Assembly: GCA_013399015.1 (NCBI GenBank)
Contig: VWZX01006702.1
Coordinates: 1,864,462-1,928,461, forward strand
DNA length: 64,000 nucleotides
Direction of reading: 5' to 3'
Source of the DNA: Galbula dea
Taxonomy: Eukaryota; Chordata; Aves; Piciformes; Galbulidae
A program made the translations under genes and the position numbers. Position 1 is the first letter of the stretch. Each line of letters starts with the position of its first letter. Positions 33,620-47,769 of the stretch are shown here, piece after piece. Under the pieces are notes generated by a model that worked only from the letters and a program-made list of their open reading frames with translations, was not told the origin of the DNA and ran no database searches.

Positions 33620-35981
33620 ACAATGAGAATTATATTGCAAATCCAGTAATCAAAAAAATGGTAATATTGCCAAAACCTTAACATCTGCACGTTACATTGT
33701 CTTTTTCTTTCTGTTCCTTCTGCTGTTCCCCAAAACAATGTTCCCTCAGCACACTGCAATCTCTTTTACTCCTAGTGTCTTACCTATCCAGCAGAGCCTT
33801 GGTGCACCCAAACGCAACTTCTTTGTACACTAATTCATTCCTGGACAGCTGTCCAGGCTCAGTGCTCCAAGAAATGAGAAGCTGGTGGTTGAAAGCTTCA
33901 GCTCACTCTGCCAATCCAGTCTGGCTATTGGTTTTGTCTCTGCAGCAGGCTCTACTCAATCCTTTGATCAAAATAATCCTGGACTTTGGTCTGAATTCAT
34001 ATTTGAACTTTACAAATTGGGTCTCCCCCAACTAACAAAGTGGGTATTTTACTCTCTTTCCCACTAGCGGTAACAAAACTCCCAGCTCCTGTGCACAGCT
34101 GGTAGCATTTATGTCAGGCAGCCTCTATGTAATCTATTATAATCTTTTTCTTCCTTCCACAGTGTGTTGGTCTTCCCAGTGGTGAAAAATCCACTATTGC
34201 CTGGCCATAATTGTCTCTGAATATAGGCTCCAGCAGAGCTCCTGAGGGAAGCAGTTCAGGTGCCTGAACACAGATGTGCAGAGCCACAATAGATGATTTA
34301 GCCTAGCCAAGATACCCACACCAGGCTGGCCAATGTTATGTAGGAGCTATGGAAGATACAGACCTTTCTGGAGGAGCAGCCAGTGCCCAGGCAGGCTGTA
34401 ATACATCCTTGGAAAGATCTCAGCTAATTTCAGACATCAGTCAAGGAAAAAACATGCCATCAGAGGGAAAGATTGCCTCTGTGCTCATCAGCTAAGTAAG
34501 TTTGCTCCATGGGACAACAGCATCATTCCTCCTGTGCTCCCAGCACTCTCCTCCAAATCACAGATCTCCCTGGTTTGTACTGACTCCTTTGAGCAGCTGG
34601 CCATTTTCTGCCCATACTACAGAGCTCAATTTCACAATATTTAAACCTGAAACAGAAAACAGGCATAGGAACACATTCTGGAAGGGACATGTGTTTGGAG
34701 ATATGCTAACTGCTGATAGATAAAGTCACAAAAGATGGCATTTATTTCTCCTGGACCAGATCAGACTTCTTTCCATGCATCGCAGACAGCCTTTCACATG
34801 CATCCCTTTACAAGCAGCTCTTATGAACAACCCCATTATCCCGCTTTTTGTACAGGTTGTCAAAAAGAACATGTAGGATGGTTTTAAAGTCACTTTTTTT
34901 GGCATCTTACATTTTATGTATCAATATAACATAAAAGCTAAAGAAAAACAAAGTAATCCTGCTATTGCTGAAACAAATACTTAACCCATCCAAACTGGCA
35001 TCTCAAATCTTATTGTGAGAGGAAAAAAAAAAGCAAGCTCAAGGTATGGAAAACCCCTTAAGGAAAAAAAATTGGGATGTCAAGTACAGTGCTGCTATTC
35101 TGCAATGCCATTTTAATCCAGTTACACAACTAGAACTGAGTAATTAAAGTCACCACCAAACTTTCTTCAGCTCTGCACTAAGCTCATTAGTCCCATCGCA
35201 AGATATAATCGCTTAAACTAAAGTAACCACAGTATTATTTGTCACAGCTCTGTGTTGCTGCAGCTAGATAGGACACCTTTCATGTTCCTCATGCAATCCT
35301 GCTGAAGGCAGACTCTTGCAGCAGAACAGCTTGAATGCCATACCACAATTACATGACAACCTTGGGACCGACAATTTCCTTGGGTTTGGGAGATTTTGTA
35401 TAAATAAGTGCCTTTCTTGAAAAACAAACAGTTAATTTCATCAGTATTTTAAGCCCATTGCCTGCAGGCATTTTTCTTTCAAACCCGATTTTCCATTCCA
35501 AGGTTTCTTATGTTTCTATCACCTCTTTTTCTTCAAAGATTGTATAACAATTACAACCAAGTCCTCCTCAGAATATCTGGTCTGTCCTAGATGTGGCATG
35601 TAATTAGTCTAGCCTAATGCTCAAGAAGAAAAGGGCTTGGCACACCGGACAAGATGGATTTTCCAGGGAACTGAGAGGCTGCAGAAATGCCCAACTGTAT
35701 CTATCACATGTGTTATCACGGTGGCTAAACAGCAACAATCCTAGGAGACAGCAAGAGTACAAGGTTATCTTCATTGGCATTCCAGGTTGCACCATTACTG
35801 CACTTCTGAAATTAATCTTCTGCTTGTCCCTACCTATTGTACTTTGGTTTATACTGTAGAGAGGTCCTAGATCAACAGCAGGATTCGCCCTAGTTGAAAC
35901 GAAATCAACATGCATACCAAGAGTGCTCCTAAAATGCTCCAGCCTCATGATGTTTGGCACTACAGATCAGACATTTTCGTT

Positions 35982-36058
35982 AAAAAAACAAACAAAACCA
36001 AAACAAAAGCAACACCACCACAATCAAACAAAAAACCAACAAACAAAACCCCCCAACC
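35982..36058. repeat. A/C-rich simple repeat
   Basis: Degenerate CAAA/CAAAA repeat ending in a short C run. Confidence 0.8.
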
Positions 36059-36159
36059 CAATCTGTAGAGTCTGTGTATGTGGAGGGTGAACACCAACTC
36101 TTTACCTTCAATTGTTTCATTCTCCAGACCTAATCCTTTTATGCTTCACTGTTTGCTAC

Positions 36160-36245
36160 TGTAGACAAAGTCTACACCACTTGCTCAAGGTCATAGAGAT
36201 CATCAGGGGCAGTGTGAAAATAAAGCTCAGCCCTCCTGAGCTGAT
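36160..36245 (+). mobile_element. MIR-like (CORE-SINE) relic
   Basis: CACTTGCTCAAGGTCATAGAG followed at the right distance by GGGGCAGTGTGAAAATAAAGC and TCAGCCCTCCTGAGCTGATGC matches the MIR core arrangement. Decayed and short. Confidence 0.55.
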
Positions 36246-36398
36246 GCTTACCTCCTCGAGACATGTAACACAATTAAGTCTGCAGTTAACAACCTACTGC
36301 ATCTAAATATATTGGGGTATATATAGCCTTCTATCAGGATGCACATCTGATCTGCCACCAGGTGCAGTAAGACAATGTGCCACCCCATCACATGGACC

Positions 36399-36414
36399 TC
36401 TCTCTCTCTCTCTT
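36399..36414. repeat. (TC)n microsatellite
   Basis: Eight TC units. Confidence 0.85.
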
Positions 36415-37333
36415 CTTTCCCAGAGAAAAGTTCTAACATTCCCATCAATGATCTTCACAATTACCTGGGACAAATTCACTTGCTGGCTTCTGACAAACCA
36501 GCTTAGTCATGGATGACAATATAGCTTGACAGCACATTTGCAACAGTGCAAATACTGTGAGGCCAGAAATACAGCTTGGTGATAACAGTCTTTGTGCTGA
36601 AGGGATAAATGGGCAGTGTGACTTTTCAAACAAGATTTATTGACCATAAGCTGAAGATGAAGAGACTACAAGTCATTCCATCAGTGGACTTTCTTCCACT
36701 GTTTAAGGAGTGAGTATTTGCTCTGCTGTGTAGGTGGGTTACAGTGAGTTGAATCCTATTGCCTCATTGTCTTACAGAACAGCAGCATTTCTCTTCCTCA
36801 TTCCCAGCTGAAGGGACTCGAGGTTTTAAGTCCCACACATATGAGATTAAAGCAAATCCAAGAGTGTCATTATTTGCAGTATGTCAAATGTTTACATCAG
36901 ATTTATTTTGGAGGAGGAGTTTGTAAAAGCAGGTATATTATAGCCTGTTGGCAAATACCTTTGTCAACTTGCTTCAAGTTTTAAGTATATAATCTCTGGT
37001 TTAAATGTAAGGGTGGGTAGTGGGAAGGTACACTGCTTTCTAGCAAGGGCAATATATTTTATTTTCATGTTCAAGTCAGGAAAGAATGGTATTTAAAAAA
37101 TGCCTTTCTGTAAATAGCTCAGCAAATACTTTCTTAATTGTTATACAGCCAAATTTTGAGAAAATTAAGGACTAGATTAAAAAAAAAAGCTTGACATACC
37201 TAAATAACACAGATAGCTAACCTGTCTTGACTCTTATGACAATCTCACTAGGCATCTGCAGATCTTCAGAAATCTGGCCATGTGGAAAATGGTTTCAGAT
37301 CCACAGAGCCTATCAAATATTTGTTGGGATTAT

Positions 37334-37346
37334 CCCCCCCCCCCCC
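37334..37346. repeat. 13-base poly(C)
   Basis: Uninterrupted C run in intergenic DNA. Confidence 0.9.
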
Positions 37347-40300
37347 AAGAGTTTCTTTAGTAAATAAATAATAAGAAAAAAGTTGATGTGTCATAGAGAG
37401 TCTGATACATTTACCATTGTAGAAGAATCAAACAAAAAGAAAACAGGGAGTGAGGAGAGAGACAGAAAGAGGTTCCATCATCAGTGATGCTATCAGCACA
37501 GATGCTGGTCTTATTTTATCATCTTGCATTTATAAGCCAGACCCAGGGCTGCAATTACCTGAGCATGAAGCAAGCTTCCTGTAACAGTTCCTAGCTGCAG
37601 AACAGAGCAGTGCTCGTTTACATCGACATGGTCAGTTACATGGTACACCAAAGAAATGCCAGGTATCAAAGAGCTGTAGAGGGCAGGGAGGAGGAAGTGC
37701 ATGCAGTTAGAATTGCAAAGGAAATTAAATAAGCAGAACATCATTGCCAGGTTGGTAGTTAGCCTGTAAAGAGGCTACAATACACCTGTTTTACAAACTC
37801 CTTCAAAAAAATCTGATGTAAACTCTTTAACATATTGCAAATAACTACGCTCTTGGACTTGCTTTAATCTTATATGCGCGGGACTTAAAATCTTCAGTGA
37901 GCACCTGTGGTTTGAAGCTGATTTTTTTGAATTTACCTGTATCTGATAGTCCCTGACACAGCATTCTAAATTAGTCATGGCTAATTTGGTTGTAGCTATG
38001 TTTTATCTCTTTTTTGTTGTCATTATGACATCCTCTTTCTGATAACGAGCACTGTCCTCACTGCATTTACCTCATCTGTGTTTACTCTTCCAAATGCTTG
38101 TGGATCAGACCAGAAATGGAAGAAAAGAAGCATTTATAACTCCCTTTTTTCCTGTCAGATAGAGACTGCAGCTTCCCTCCCAGTCCAGAGACCTGTCAAC
38201 AGAGTGAAATTATATTTTTCAGACTCCAGTTTTTGACTGAAGTCCTCAAATTCCAGTGAAGTGGAGCAGAACAGGGTGATTTAAAGTTTTGTGTTTAAAG
38301 CTCACACCAGTTTGCATTAAAAAAACTGATACCAGAATGAATTCAGTTCACCAGCTTTTTGAAGAGGATTCAGTTACAGATCTTTGCTAGCCCTTTAGTA
38401 GGATTCACTGGGCAACAAAGATTACATGTGGAATTGGGTTCCTTCAATGACAGTTTCCTCTGACAAGACACTGATGGTCTTTATCTATAACATCCAGTTT
38501 ACATGGTTTCACATATCGTTCTATTTATTATACTTTACTTTCATAAAATGTGTGTGTGTGTTTTTATAGGTATAGTTTAAAAAAACATTAATAAAAATAT
38601 TCAAGTTCACAGACTAACAGAATGACTTAGAAGATGGGATTGTTTCATTCTGGCTTCATCAATAAGTCATCTTGAAGCAATCTTGATGTGTTTTCTGGGA
38701 ATGGAGTGAAAAACAATATTCATTTAACTCTGCTTTTTTATACATAACAGAAGAACAACAGGATTTATGCTTCCTAACCTGCTGTTAGGAGCGCCTACTG
38801 GTAGAGCCACAGAGATGGATCCTGTGTGTCTGTCAGGGGTACTTACAACAGAGGTTTCCCTGGGTGCAGCTTTTGGCAGACTGGGAGGTTTCATTGTTTG
38901 GGGTTTGTTTTGTGGAGGTTTTTTTCTGGCAAGAACCAGCCAAGTGATAGCAGTTGTCATTCATACACTGGAGTTGTGGTCTATAAGCAAGTCATTATCT
39001 GATTTACATATAGGTAGCCATCAAATGCTCTTCTCTCATCTGAGCAGTTGCACCAATATGCTCTGGCAGCCACATAACCACTTAGATGTAAACCCACTGG
39101 GCTGAAATTACTTTACTCAGATGACAAAAGGGAGAAGCAAACCCATAAACTGCCAACTCTCTCCAGTAACTTGTTCTGTATTTCTTTCTGCCTACATTGA
39201 TTCTTCCATTTTGGTCAGTTCTGAAAAAGTAGAACTTTTTCAGCTTCTTTGCCCAGTCACTTCATGGTCTGCATTGTCCATCTTCCAGCTAAGTAAGATA
39301 ATACTGAAAAATTTCCTCCAGATTTGCTTCATTGCTAATAGACACTTTCCTCTACTGATAGCATCTGCGTTTGCTTATCCTGTCTGAGGAGCACAGTGAG
39401 ATGACAGAAAAGAGCTTCCCCCCTACACAATTCCGTATTTTCCCATTCTCTGTCAGATTAAACCTCATTTTCCCTTGAACAGCGGCTTGTGAACAAATGG
39501 TTACGAAAGCCCATCAGTGTGAAGCTGTACTGGCTTTTATTCTGATGAATTCAGCAGAGAACTTCCTGTTGACACAAACTACTTGATCCAGCCCCGCATC
39601 AATAAAGCCAACTCTTGCCTCTTGGAGACAGAAGAGCACCACTAGTTTAGACATGGCCATACCACTGGTGCCCACCCTGTGTCTCCCTACCAAGGCAGGC
39701 CTCAAGAAGGCTCAGTGCTTTAGGGTGCCCCGGACCTGGCACTGGGCTCAGGTTCAAATGCTGAAATCCAGGCAGTCAGTGATAGTGTAGATGTCCCTTG
39801 GTCTCCATCCTCTTCCTGAAGGGTGTGGGACTCCTGGAAGTCCTCCGTCATATCTCAGGCAGCACACATATATCTTGGACACTGTTAGATATGTAAAATG
39901 GCACTAGAAGCCCATGATCAAGCAATTGCATCCAGCCCATCAGGTCCTTGCTGACAGTGATATTTCTGACTGAATGTCCACCTTTACAACAAATGGTCCT
40001 AGATCCATGCAGAGGGGAGCAGGACAAATTCAAACAAGACACTTTTTTTCTTTCCAGTCTGCCTGGGGTCATTGGGACAGGACTGGGAGGGCTAACTGAA
40101 GGCTGCCAGGGGCTAATGCACGAAGACTGGTATGTTGGGGAGAAGCCTCTGCAGCTGGGCACCATAAGGTACCAACTCACTGAATTCCCTGGCAACCCCA
40201 GACTGCTCCTTACACTTTTAAACAGCCGTGTCTTATTTTTACTTCAGACAGTTGCATTTCAGGTAGGCCTGCACCTCCATCAGTAGATTTTTTTCAGACT

Positions 40301-40967
40301 GAAGAGAGGTGTCTCTTCCAGGGAGTCACTGTTTTCTTAGGATGTGGCTTGACAACACTGTCCCTAGTCTCCCAGGCTGCTGCTGCTGTCTCTCCTCCCT
40401 CCCAGCTAGCTCTGCTGCTTTGTAGCTATTTTCTTCCCACCCACTCACCAGGAGAAAACTACCTCTCAAGTCCCAAAAGCAGGCATTTAGGTAATTTTAA
40501 AGGCTTCTGTCTGTTCAGGGAAAGAGGGATCCAGGGACCAAGAGCTGAAAGTGGGAGCACCAAGCTACAGGGTACTGAGCCCTTGGACTAGCTCTGCAGG
40601 ATGAAATCACCCCTTTGGGTGCTGGCAGTATTAGGACAACTCAGCAACATGTAATTTAACTTACCTCACATCCAGAGTTGAGGGTGGTTCCTCTGATCAG
40701 GTCTGAGGTCACTGATAGGGCTGATTCAGTTGCTCTTGCCTTTGCCTGTGTCAGCCTGACCAGGGAAATTTGAAAGTGTTTCTCTTTTATCAGCTCTCCC
40801 CCACCATCACTGCCTGGTGTGCACTAGATCTCCCCCATGTGAAAGCCATCAGCTACTGGCAAAACAACAGCTGATCTCCATCTCAGGAATCAACCTGAAA
40901 AGGTTGCCCAGTGAGAACTGTCAGGCCAAGATAGTTATCACCTGTGGTATCAGACACCATATAACTG

Positions 40968-41006
40968 TTCTTTCTTCTTCTTTTCTTTTTTTTTTTTTTT
41001 TTTTTT
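40968..41006. repeat. T-rich run
   Basis: TTC-type sequence passing into about 22 consecutive T. Confidence 0.85.
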
Positions 41007-42649
41007 AAATTAAAGGGGGTGAGGGAATCCATTTCCATCAGAGCAATACCGACACCAGACTTAAGCTAGGTGTGATCATGACATAACCACGCTCTGCCCT
41101 CATGGGCTCTCCAATTCTGTGTGTAACGTTAAACCCCACATTGCACCTCCGTGCCCCATGAATCTTCACACACCAGCTGGTGACTTGTTCCTCCCACCAC
41201 AGAGGGGAAGAACTCCTGTAGCCCAGTTGCCATTGATGAAGCAGGGGGGAGCAAGTCTTAGAGAACCTGTGTGTGTCCCTCCCTTCCCCGGGGAGTGACA
41301 AAGTACCATCCTAATTGGGAATATCTTACCAGAGGAGGGCTTTAGAATCTTCTCTATTTTCTCATGCTTCACACTGGCTATTGCACTTTGAAGTGATGAG
41401 GTATGCGGATTTGATTGTAGGAAATAAGTTTAAAAGAGGATGACCATAAACTGTCCCATGCAGGTGTCCATCCTGGCATGTTGTAGGTGGGATTCAGACT
41501 GCCATGGTAAAATGTTTGGGGTATGAGGGCATGGTGTGCCTCTGTCTGCAGTGCCCCCATGATAGGTTTTCCTTCTGCAGCTCTTCAAGGTCTCTCTTCT
41601 GGGTCTGGTGGACATGTGTAACTTCAATAGCTTAGTTACAAGGAAATGCTCAGTGATACAAGAAACTAAAAAGATAGATGTGGGGAGTGAAAATAAGGAG
41701 AGGGCGAAGAGAATATAATAAAAGGAAAAGGAGAGAAAAATAGGAAATAGGATAAAGTGAAAGGAGAAAAAAAAGAGAAGGCTTATTACAGAACAGATAG
41801 CTCATTCTTAGCCACAGCAGGAATGAAAAGTCTTTCATCATATCAATGATTTTGGAGACTTGGTGAGTGTGCTTTATGTCTCTCTTGTCTAGTAGCAGCA
41901 ATTTCCATGCAGCCTCACACCTCCTGTGCTCACCACAGGCAGCAGGGAACAAAGCTGCTCAGAAAGCAGCAGTGATGTTGGGAAGGGCTCTGGCATTCCT
42001 TGCCGTTGCAGGGCAGGGAGGAGCGCTCGGAGTCAGCCTAGATGGGTAACTGGAGATACCACTGGTGTCCTCCACAGGCACGTGGGGCCGCCCAGGGACG
42101 GAGGGGCAGAAACTGAGGTGTGCAGAGGGCAGGTGAGGATTTGGGACTGCCTGCAGGGAGGTTTGAAACCTCAGCCAAACTCAGGACCCTGAGATATAAA
42201 ACAGAGTCAGGTCCCTCTCCCTTTCCTTAGGGGAAACAGAGTTTCTTAGCTGATGGCTAACCACATGGTGGCCAACCAGAAGTGGCTTTGGCACTTTCAT
42301 CCAAACTGTGCTCGCTTCAGACGTGGCCAAGAGAGAACAAATCAAGTGCTATTTTTGAGGGTGACTGACTGCGCATCCTTGGCATGAGCATCATTAGGGG
42401 ACCTCAGCTGACATCTTTTAAAGAGAATGAAATGAAGACTTCTGTATGTACGCAGTAAAGTTGCTATGGTCTTTAACTTGAAATGGATCAGAGAGGACTA
42501 TCTTTATTACTCTTATTCTAAATTCATTCAGGTCAATGGAAAGATTCCCTTAAGCTTCAAGGGCTTTTGTATAAGAGGAAGAGACAAATGCCTAGCACCC
42601 AGAATGACTTGACGAAATAACAAACTGCTTTGAGCAGGGAATGTGTATA

Positions 42650-42696
42650 TTTACACATATAATTAATACACATATATGTATACACATATAATTAAT
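42650..42696. repeat. AT-rich direct repeat
   Basis: ACACATATAATTAAT occurs twice with a short TA-rich spacer, just beyond the expected FBLN1 3' end. Confidence 0.75.
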
Positions 42697-42965
42697 TTGC
42701 TCACGGGAGACACCTCATACAATTTTTCTGGTAAGCAGAAATCATAGCAGGCTGCTGAGTATTTCCTATCTGACTTTATTTCCTCCTATCTTAACAAAGA
42801 TAAACTGAAACATGGAGCTATTTATTTTCTGTTCTGTAATAAAAAAGATACGATACTTTGATGCCCACAAAATACATTAAACATTCACTTATTTGTGAGA
42901 GTTTCATCTTATTATTACCTATGCCTTGGTTTGGTGCATAGAAATGTATAGTTCAACATGCTCAT

Positions 42966-42971
42966 TTTATT
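42966..42971 (-). terminator. FBLN1: first AATAAA downstream of the FBLN1 stop
   Basis: The reverse complement of TTTATT at this position, 837 bases past the stop. Cleavage would be expected 10-30 bases further, near 42940-42955. Further AATAAA copies follow at about 42.77-42.83 kb. Confidence 0.45.
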
Positions 42972-43680
42972 TCCAGTTTTAAAAAGGTGTGGAGCTTTAC
43001 TCTACAGACAGGAGACACAAGAATTGCTGAGTACAGATGAGACTGTAATTTAAGCAATATGCCTTATCCTTGTAACAGGTTAATTTCAATGAGGGGGATT
43101 TGTTTAGTCAGCATCAAACACAATCTTACAATCCAATAATAAGTACGAAAAAAAAGTATTTTTTCTTACTACGTGCAACAGCTTGTTAGTCTCTTACTAT
43201 TTCTAATTCCTTTTGCACTTCATCTTGTAGCTGTAGCTGAATGGCACTTTTTTAACTATCCAGGCTAAACTTTTCAGAAACGATTAGCAACACAGGTGCC
43301 TATTTAGAGTTATCCTGCTGGGCCCCAAAAGGAAATATTTAGCACTTTCTGACAATCCGTCTCCTACATGGTAGTTAATATTGAGCTGAAATTACTAATC
43401 TTTACCAAACTTCTTCCATCCAAAGGTACCATATGTTCATCTCAATGAACACTGACATCTATTTTTGTTCCACAGCCCCAGTCTCTCTGGTTATCTGTCC
43501 GAGGAGCAATAATTAAGATCTGCCTAAACATTTATAAAGTTTTAAACCTCACTAGGCAGCTGAGCACGTTCACACCCTACATATTTATACAGACAACTAC
43601 ATTGGGCTCACTTAATTTGCTCCACCCTATGTCTAATCAACATAATAGCTTGTTATTTGTCTTAAACTATAAACCAAATA

Positions 43681-43716
43681 TTTAAAAATAAAACAAACAA
43701 AAAACCAAAAACCACT
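43681..43716. repeat. A/C-rich simple repeat
   Basis: Degenerate AAAC/AAAAACC repeat inside the probable FBLN1 3' UTR; U/G-rich in the transcript. Confidence 0.75.
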
Positions 43717-43807
43717 ATTGGGTTTTACAAACAAGTATATGACATAATAGTTTGTGGTAATGTTTTAGGTTGGAGAGGTTTGCTTGTCTGGGATTTTCAA
43801 TGTTCTC

Positions 43808-43947
43808 TCAGAACCAGTACTCGGAGACAAAGATGTGAACATTGACAATGTTACGATGAGACACCACTCCACCCATGACATAGTTCATCTCCAGTTTCAG
43901 GATGGCATGGAAAGGTCCAACGATGGGCCTCACCTGACGAACTACAC
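43808..43947 (-). CDS. FBLN1: fibulin-1, terminal coding exon (D-type C-terminus)
   Basis: Last 45 codons and stop of fibulin-1, a secreted extracellular-matrix glycoprotein that binds fibronectin, laminin, nidogen and proteoglycans. The translation starts [20 protein letters not shown] and ends [11 protein letters not shown], nearly identical to the human isoform D C-terminus, i.e. the end of the fibulin-type C-terminal module. The acceptor is CTATCCCAACAG|GT; its first two bases complete the Gly codon begun by the upstream exon (TVG then VVRQ). The open frame continues 76 bases further into the intron from an ATG at 44023; that part is intron and is not used. The C-type alternative ends would lie upstream, outside the window. 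Confidence 0.98.
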
Positions 43948-46900
43948 CTGTTGGGATAGAAATAGGTTGTCCAAGATTAACAGGAGAAGCAAATGGGTTT
44001 GGACGAGCTACACTCTCCTCCATTTACAGTGTAGCTGATGAAAAGTTATTTTACCTATTGGATCTGTAAGTAGCTTGCAAAAAAAGCTTGAAAATAAGAA
44101 TATAACTTTTGAACCAAAATATCTTGAAGAAAATCTAGAAGGAGTGCTAAAATGCTGCTAATGGCAGAAAAATGATATATTCTGAAATTAACATTTATTT
44201 TACCTTTTACTCCAAGAGTCCGTGACACTGCTTTTTAAGTAGGACACAAGGAAACTCTCCCTAGGGAAGCCAGCACACATATTGCCCTGAGGAGTACATG
44301 AGCATGCACACCTGGGAATGCCATGCACTCGTGTTGAAAACTGCATTTCATTTGGAACAGTAGAAATTATTTGTAACGCAGCAGTAAAATCAACACTTTC
44401 CCTATAAACACTGGATGATACTAACCTGTAAATTGTTAGCGTGCCACACCATGGATGGACAACCCCACTGGAAGCAATGGGGATAAAAGCAAGGAAGTTT
44501 AATGAGGAACAGCCACAGCATCTGCTCTTGAGTCATTCTTCACATGGATGGTGGCCATTCCCTCTCGAACATCTGGGCTTGACAATGAGGAAGGAACTGG
44601 CAATGGAGAAGTGAGCTGTGTCTTTCAGGACTCCAGCCCTTTCGTTTGTTTTACATGGAGGAGCCCCAGTGCTGGGGTGCAACAGAACAAGGACTCCTGT
44701 GGGCTTAAAGTGTTGAGGTCCTCAGGGGGTGGCAGCGGGGCAGGGCTTCTCCAGACAGGGCTTGTGTCACTGCCAGGCAGCAGGGCAGACTGGGTGTAGC
44801 CAGGTTCAATGAAGGGCCTGGATCACCAGGCAAGTTAGTGGTGATGACACTGGGCCAAAGTCAAACTCTGAGGGTGACATGTGGTCACTGTCCATAACAA
44901 GGGGACCTATGGCTGTGATGGCGTTAGAGACCAGCCTGCTTCCAGCACTGCTCAGACAGAAACTGAAGCTAAAAGGGGCTCCTGGCCTCTGGGCAGGGTA
45001 TGGGACAGGACCCCAGAGAGGCCCACCTGGGCCATGAGGTCTTATAGGTGTCTTCACATGATGTGGCTAAATAGAATAGCATTAACACCTCAGACCTACA
45101 CAAACAAAAGTCCACGGGTGCTTTGCCATTGACTCCAAAGGCTCAAGATCAGATCATAAACATGTTCTCACATCATGGTTATTTTCTAGGTCTGTTGTTA
45201 CAGAGTGGGGAGCTATCAAACATCTCCCATCTGAAAGGACGTATCCCAAAGCTCAAAATAACGTGAACTTGAGGTTAGCCAAGAGGCACAGTCTGGTGGA
45301 AACCCTCCTCCTGAAACACGTCCTGACAACTGATTTATCTGACAGGGTGTTTGATTCAGAAGGAAATACACAGTTTAAGAAAGGATTATTAAAGATGTAT
45401 TCCTTCTGCATGCTGGGAGTTATGTTTCATAAGGAAGCAGCATGCCAGTGCCTTCCCAGAGTCCCAGCTGAACTCCTACAGCAGTTCCCTACAAACACAT
45501 TGGCTTGAGATCTGATGGGAGAGATAAATGTTTGCTTATGCAGGCTGTCAGCACCTTTTTCTAATGCAGTGATGACATTACAGTTTCGTCCTCTTTAAAT
45601 TCTAACTAATATCTTCAGCATGCAGTAAAACTGAAAACTTTTCACCACATTCACTTTGCTTGCCGTATTTGATGAATCCACTTTTTAAGCATCCTTCCCC
45701 CTACAATTTACATGTACATACAGACATACAGATACTTGTATTTTACGGTTTTCAGTATTCTTGGCTACTCTCCTGCACCTTATAAAAATGACTAGGCTTG
45801 GTAGATGATAGATTGAAAAAGAAAAACCTTGCTAAAATTGCCCTCCCTTTAGGATAGCGCTTGAAGCATTTTACTAACAGCATACCGCATTACTGCAGCC
45901 ACTGCCTTATCTGACAGCCACAGAAACATGCAGCACTGGAATCACTCAGTACTGGCAAGTTGTTTAACCTACCCTGTTAGCAGCTCATGCAGTCATTACC
46001 GAGCCTCAGATGGCAAAGGTTGCTGTTTCCATTTAGCAAACTTTTTAGTGTTCTACGCCTTCTTGCTCTACTCTAGTCTAGAAGTGGGGTTGCAAATGGT
46101 GGGTTTTTTCTGATGTAATGCAATTCTGCTCAAAATAGTTTACTCCACAGCAATCTGTACATTACTGATACAGCATTCAATTAGTAACTTTCTCCTTCTT
46201 GTTTGGATGCATTCTGCTAACAGGCAGAAAAAAATGGAACATTTCTTTTCAAGGTGAAATAGGCAGACACACTGTGATTGACGTGGCAGTACTTTTTCAC
46301 AGTTTTCTTGCTGTAGTTTTAAATTCATGCCTAATACTGGCCTGAGATGTGAATGCTGCACATGTTAAGACAGCTATATTGAAGCCAGAAATTCCAGGAA
46401 TGCACAAACACTATACTCTCACAGTATTTTTTCATCCAGTTTGTTGTGCCAATGTCCTAGATGGTCCTGAAATGACCACCAGTGCAAAAGAACTATTTTC
46501 CTTCCTCTCCTATTACATAAATAGGATGATCCAGTCAGATGGGTTTGCACTACAGAATGTGTATAAGGACACAGGCATTCTAAATGGGCAGGAAAAAACC
46601 CAAACAAACAAACAACAGAGTAAGAATAAAACCCACAGAAACGTTCTGACGCATATGACAGGTTTTCAGCTCTTGGCAGATTTACTCATTGAGAGCTTTC
46701 CATTTTTTTGGTGAGAAGCGTTAAAACGGAAAACTTGAGAATTTTTCTCCACCACACTCAAGGAAAAATGCAGGTGGAAACTATGGAACCGCAACGCCAC
46801 TCAGAGCCTGAAATCTGGCTACACACCCAATTCCCAGTGATCCTGTTGCAGTGGTCCTAGGCCGTGTCTCAGAAATCCTGCTAAAGGCTACCTGCTATAA

Positions 46901-47547
46901 TGCGTCACTGCCTTTTGATGCCACCTGTGTCTGATTCTCTCATGTCTTGTGCCTTTCTTGTCAGGTACAAGGGAGGCACAGCTATTCCAGATCTGAACAG
47001 GGCCAGCAGTGCCTTCTGCCTACTCTCACAAACAGATGACTAAAAAAACTTGAGACTCAAGCTTGGTACATGTAATTCACATACATGGCTCAATGAATCA
47101 GTATTTCAAGAGCATTTAGCACAGGACACATTTGAAGATGACGTGTAATAATTCTCAATGGTTTTAAGTAACTTTATCAGCTACTGGATTTATCAGTTAC
47201 TGCAACATTGTCATAAACGTGTTGTTTCCACTACGTCTTTTGGCAGACTAATGCTGGGTCCAATTTTGTGGTCTGGCATCATTCAGCACATATAGCTGAG
47301 TATAAAGTGAAAAAACATACTTTAAAGTAATAGGAAGGTTACAATTTCTAAATGTACTGAAAAGTCAGGAAATGTAGAAATAAAGCAGCTGCTTTTTGAT
47401 ATCTTTTTTACCGGTCTAAATCCAAAGTAGCTGGATGGAGCCACTCAGATTTGACATGGGGGTAGCTGCAGACTGGGAATTGGTCCTGGATCACGCTGTC
47501 CTGTGAGTCACTCTCTATAAGATGCCAAGAGATCAATGGTGCTGCTC

Positions 47548-47635
47548 ATGGAATCATGGAATTAGTTTGGTTGGAAAAGACCTTTAAGACCATCAGGTTC
47601 AACTGTTAACCTAGCACTGCTAGGTCAAAACTAAA
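47548..47635 (-). mobile_element. CR1 3' end fragment, inverted
   Basis: GGAATCATGGAATTAGTTTGG, GGAAAAGACCTTTAAGACC and CAACTGTTAACCTAGCACTG match the 3' end of an older CR1 subfamily in reverse complement. About 90 bp, within the terminal FBLN1 intron. Confidence 0.85.
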
Positions 47636-47769
47636 GGGTTCTCAAATACCACCATCAGATGGTCCTCTCTGGGACCAAAGCTGCAGACTCTACAGCTGGT
47701 AAATGGGAAAGTTTATGGAAGCAAGTTCACTCAACAGTATTAGCGTTTCAGCCAGGTTTGTATTTTGTA

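Larger units (their letters stand above)
33620..42944. other. intergenic, downstream of FBLN1
   Basis: Contains A/C-rich, TC, poly-C and T-rich simple repeats and one MIR-like relic (36160-36245). Frames of 60-118 codons are scattered on both strands without domain resemblance. No gene recognised. Confidence 0.55.
42945..43807 (-). other. FBLN1: probable FBLN1 3' UTR
   Basis: No canonical AATAAA occurs on the minus strand between the stop codon and 42971, so the 3' UTR is likely about 0.85 kb if that first signal is used. The sequence is AT-rich, lacks transposons, and contains an A/C-rich patch (about 43681-43716) and TATAAA-type variant signals (about 43531-43536 and 43585-43590) that could give shorter ends. 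The lower boundary is estimated from the signal position. Confidence 0.5.

Noticed and set aside
43948..44023. FBLN1 terminal-exon frame extended upstream to an ATG at 44023
   Set aside because: The CCCAACAG acceptor and the matching phase of the upstream exon show the extra codons are intronic.
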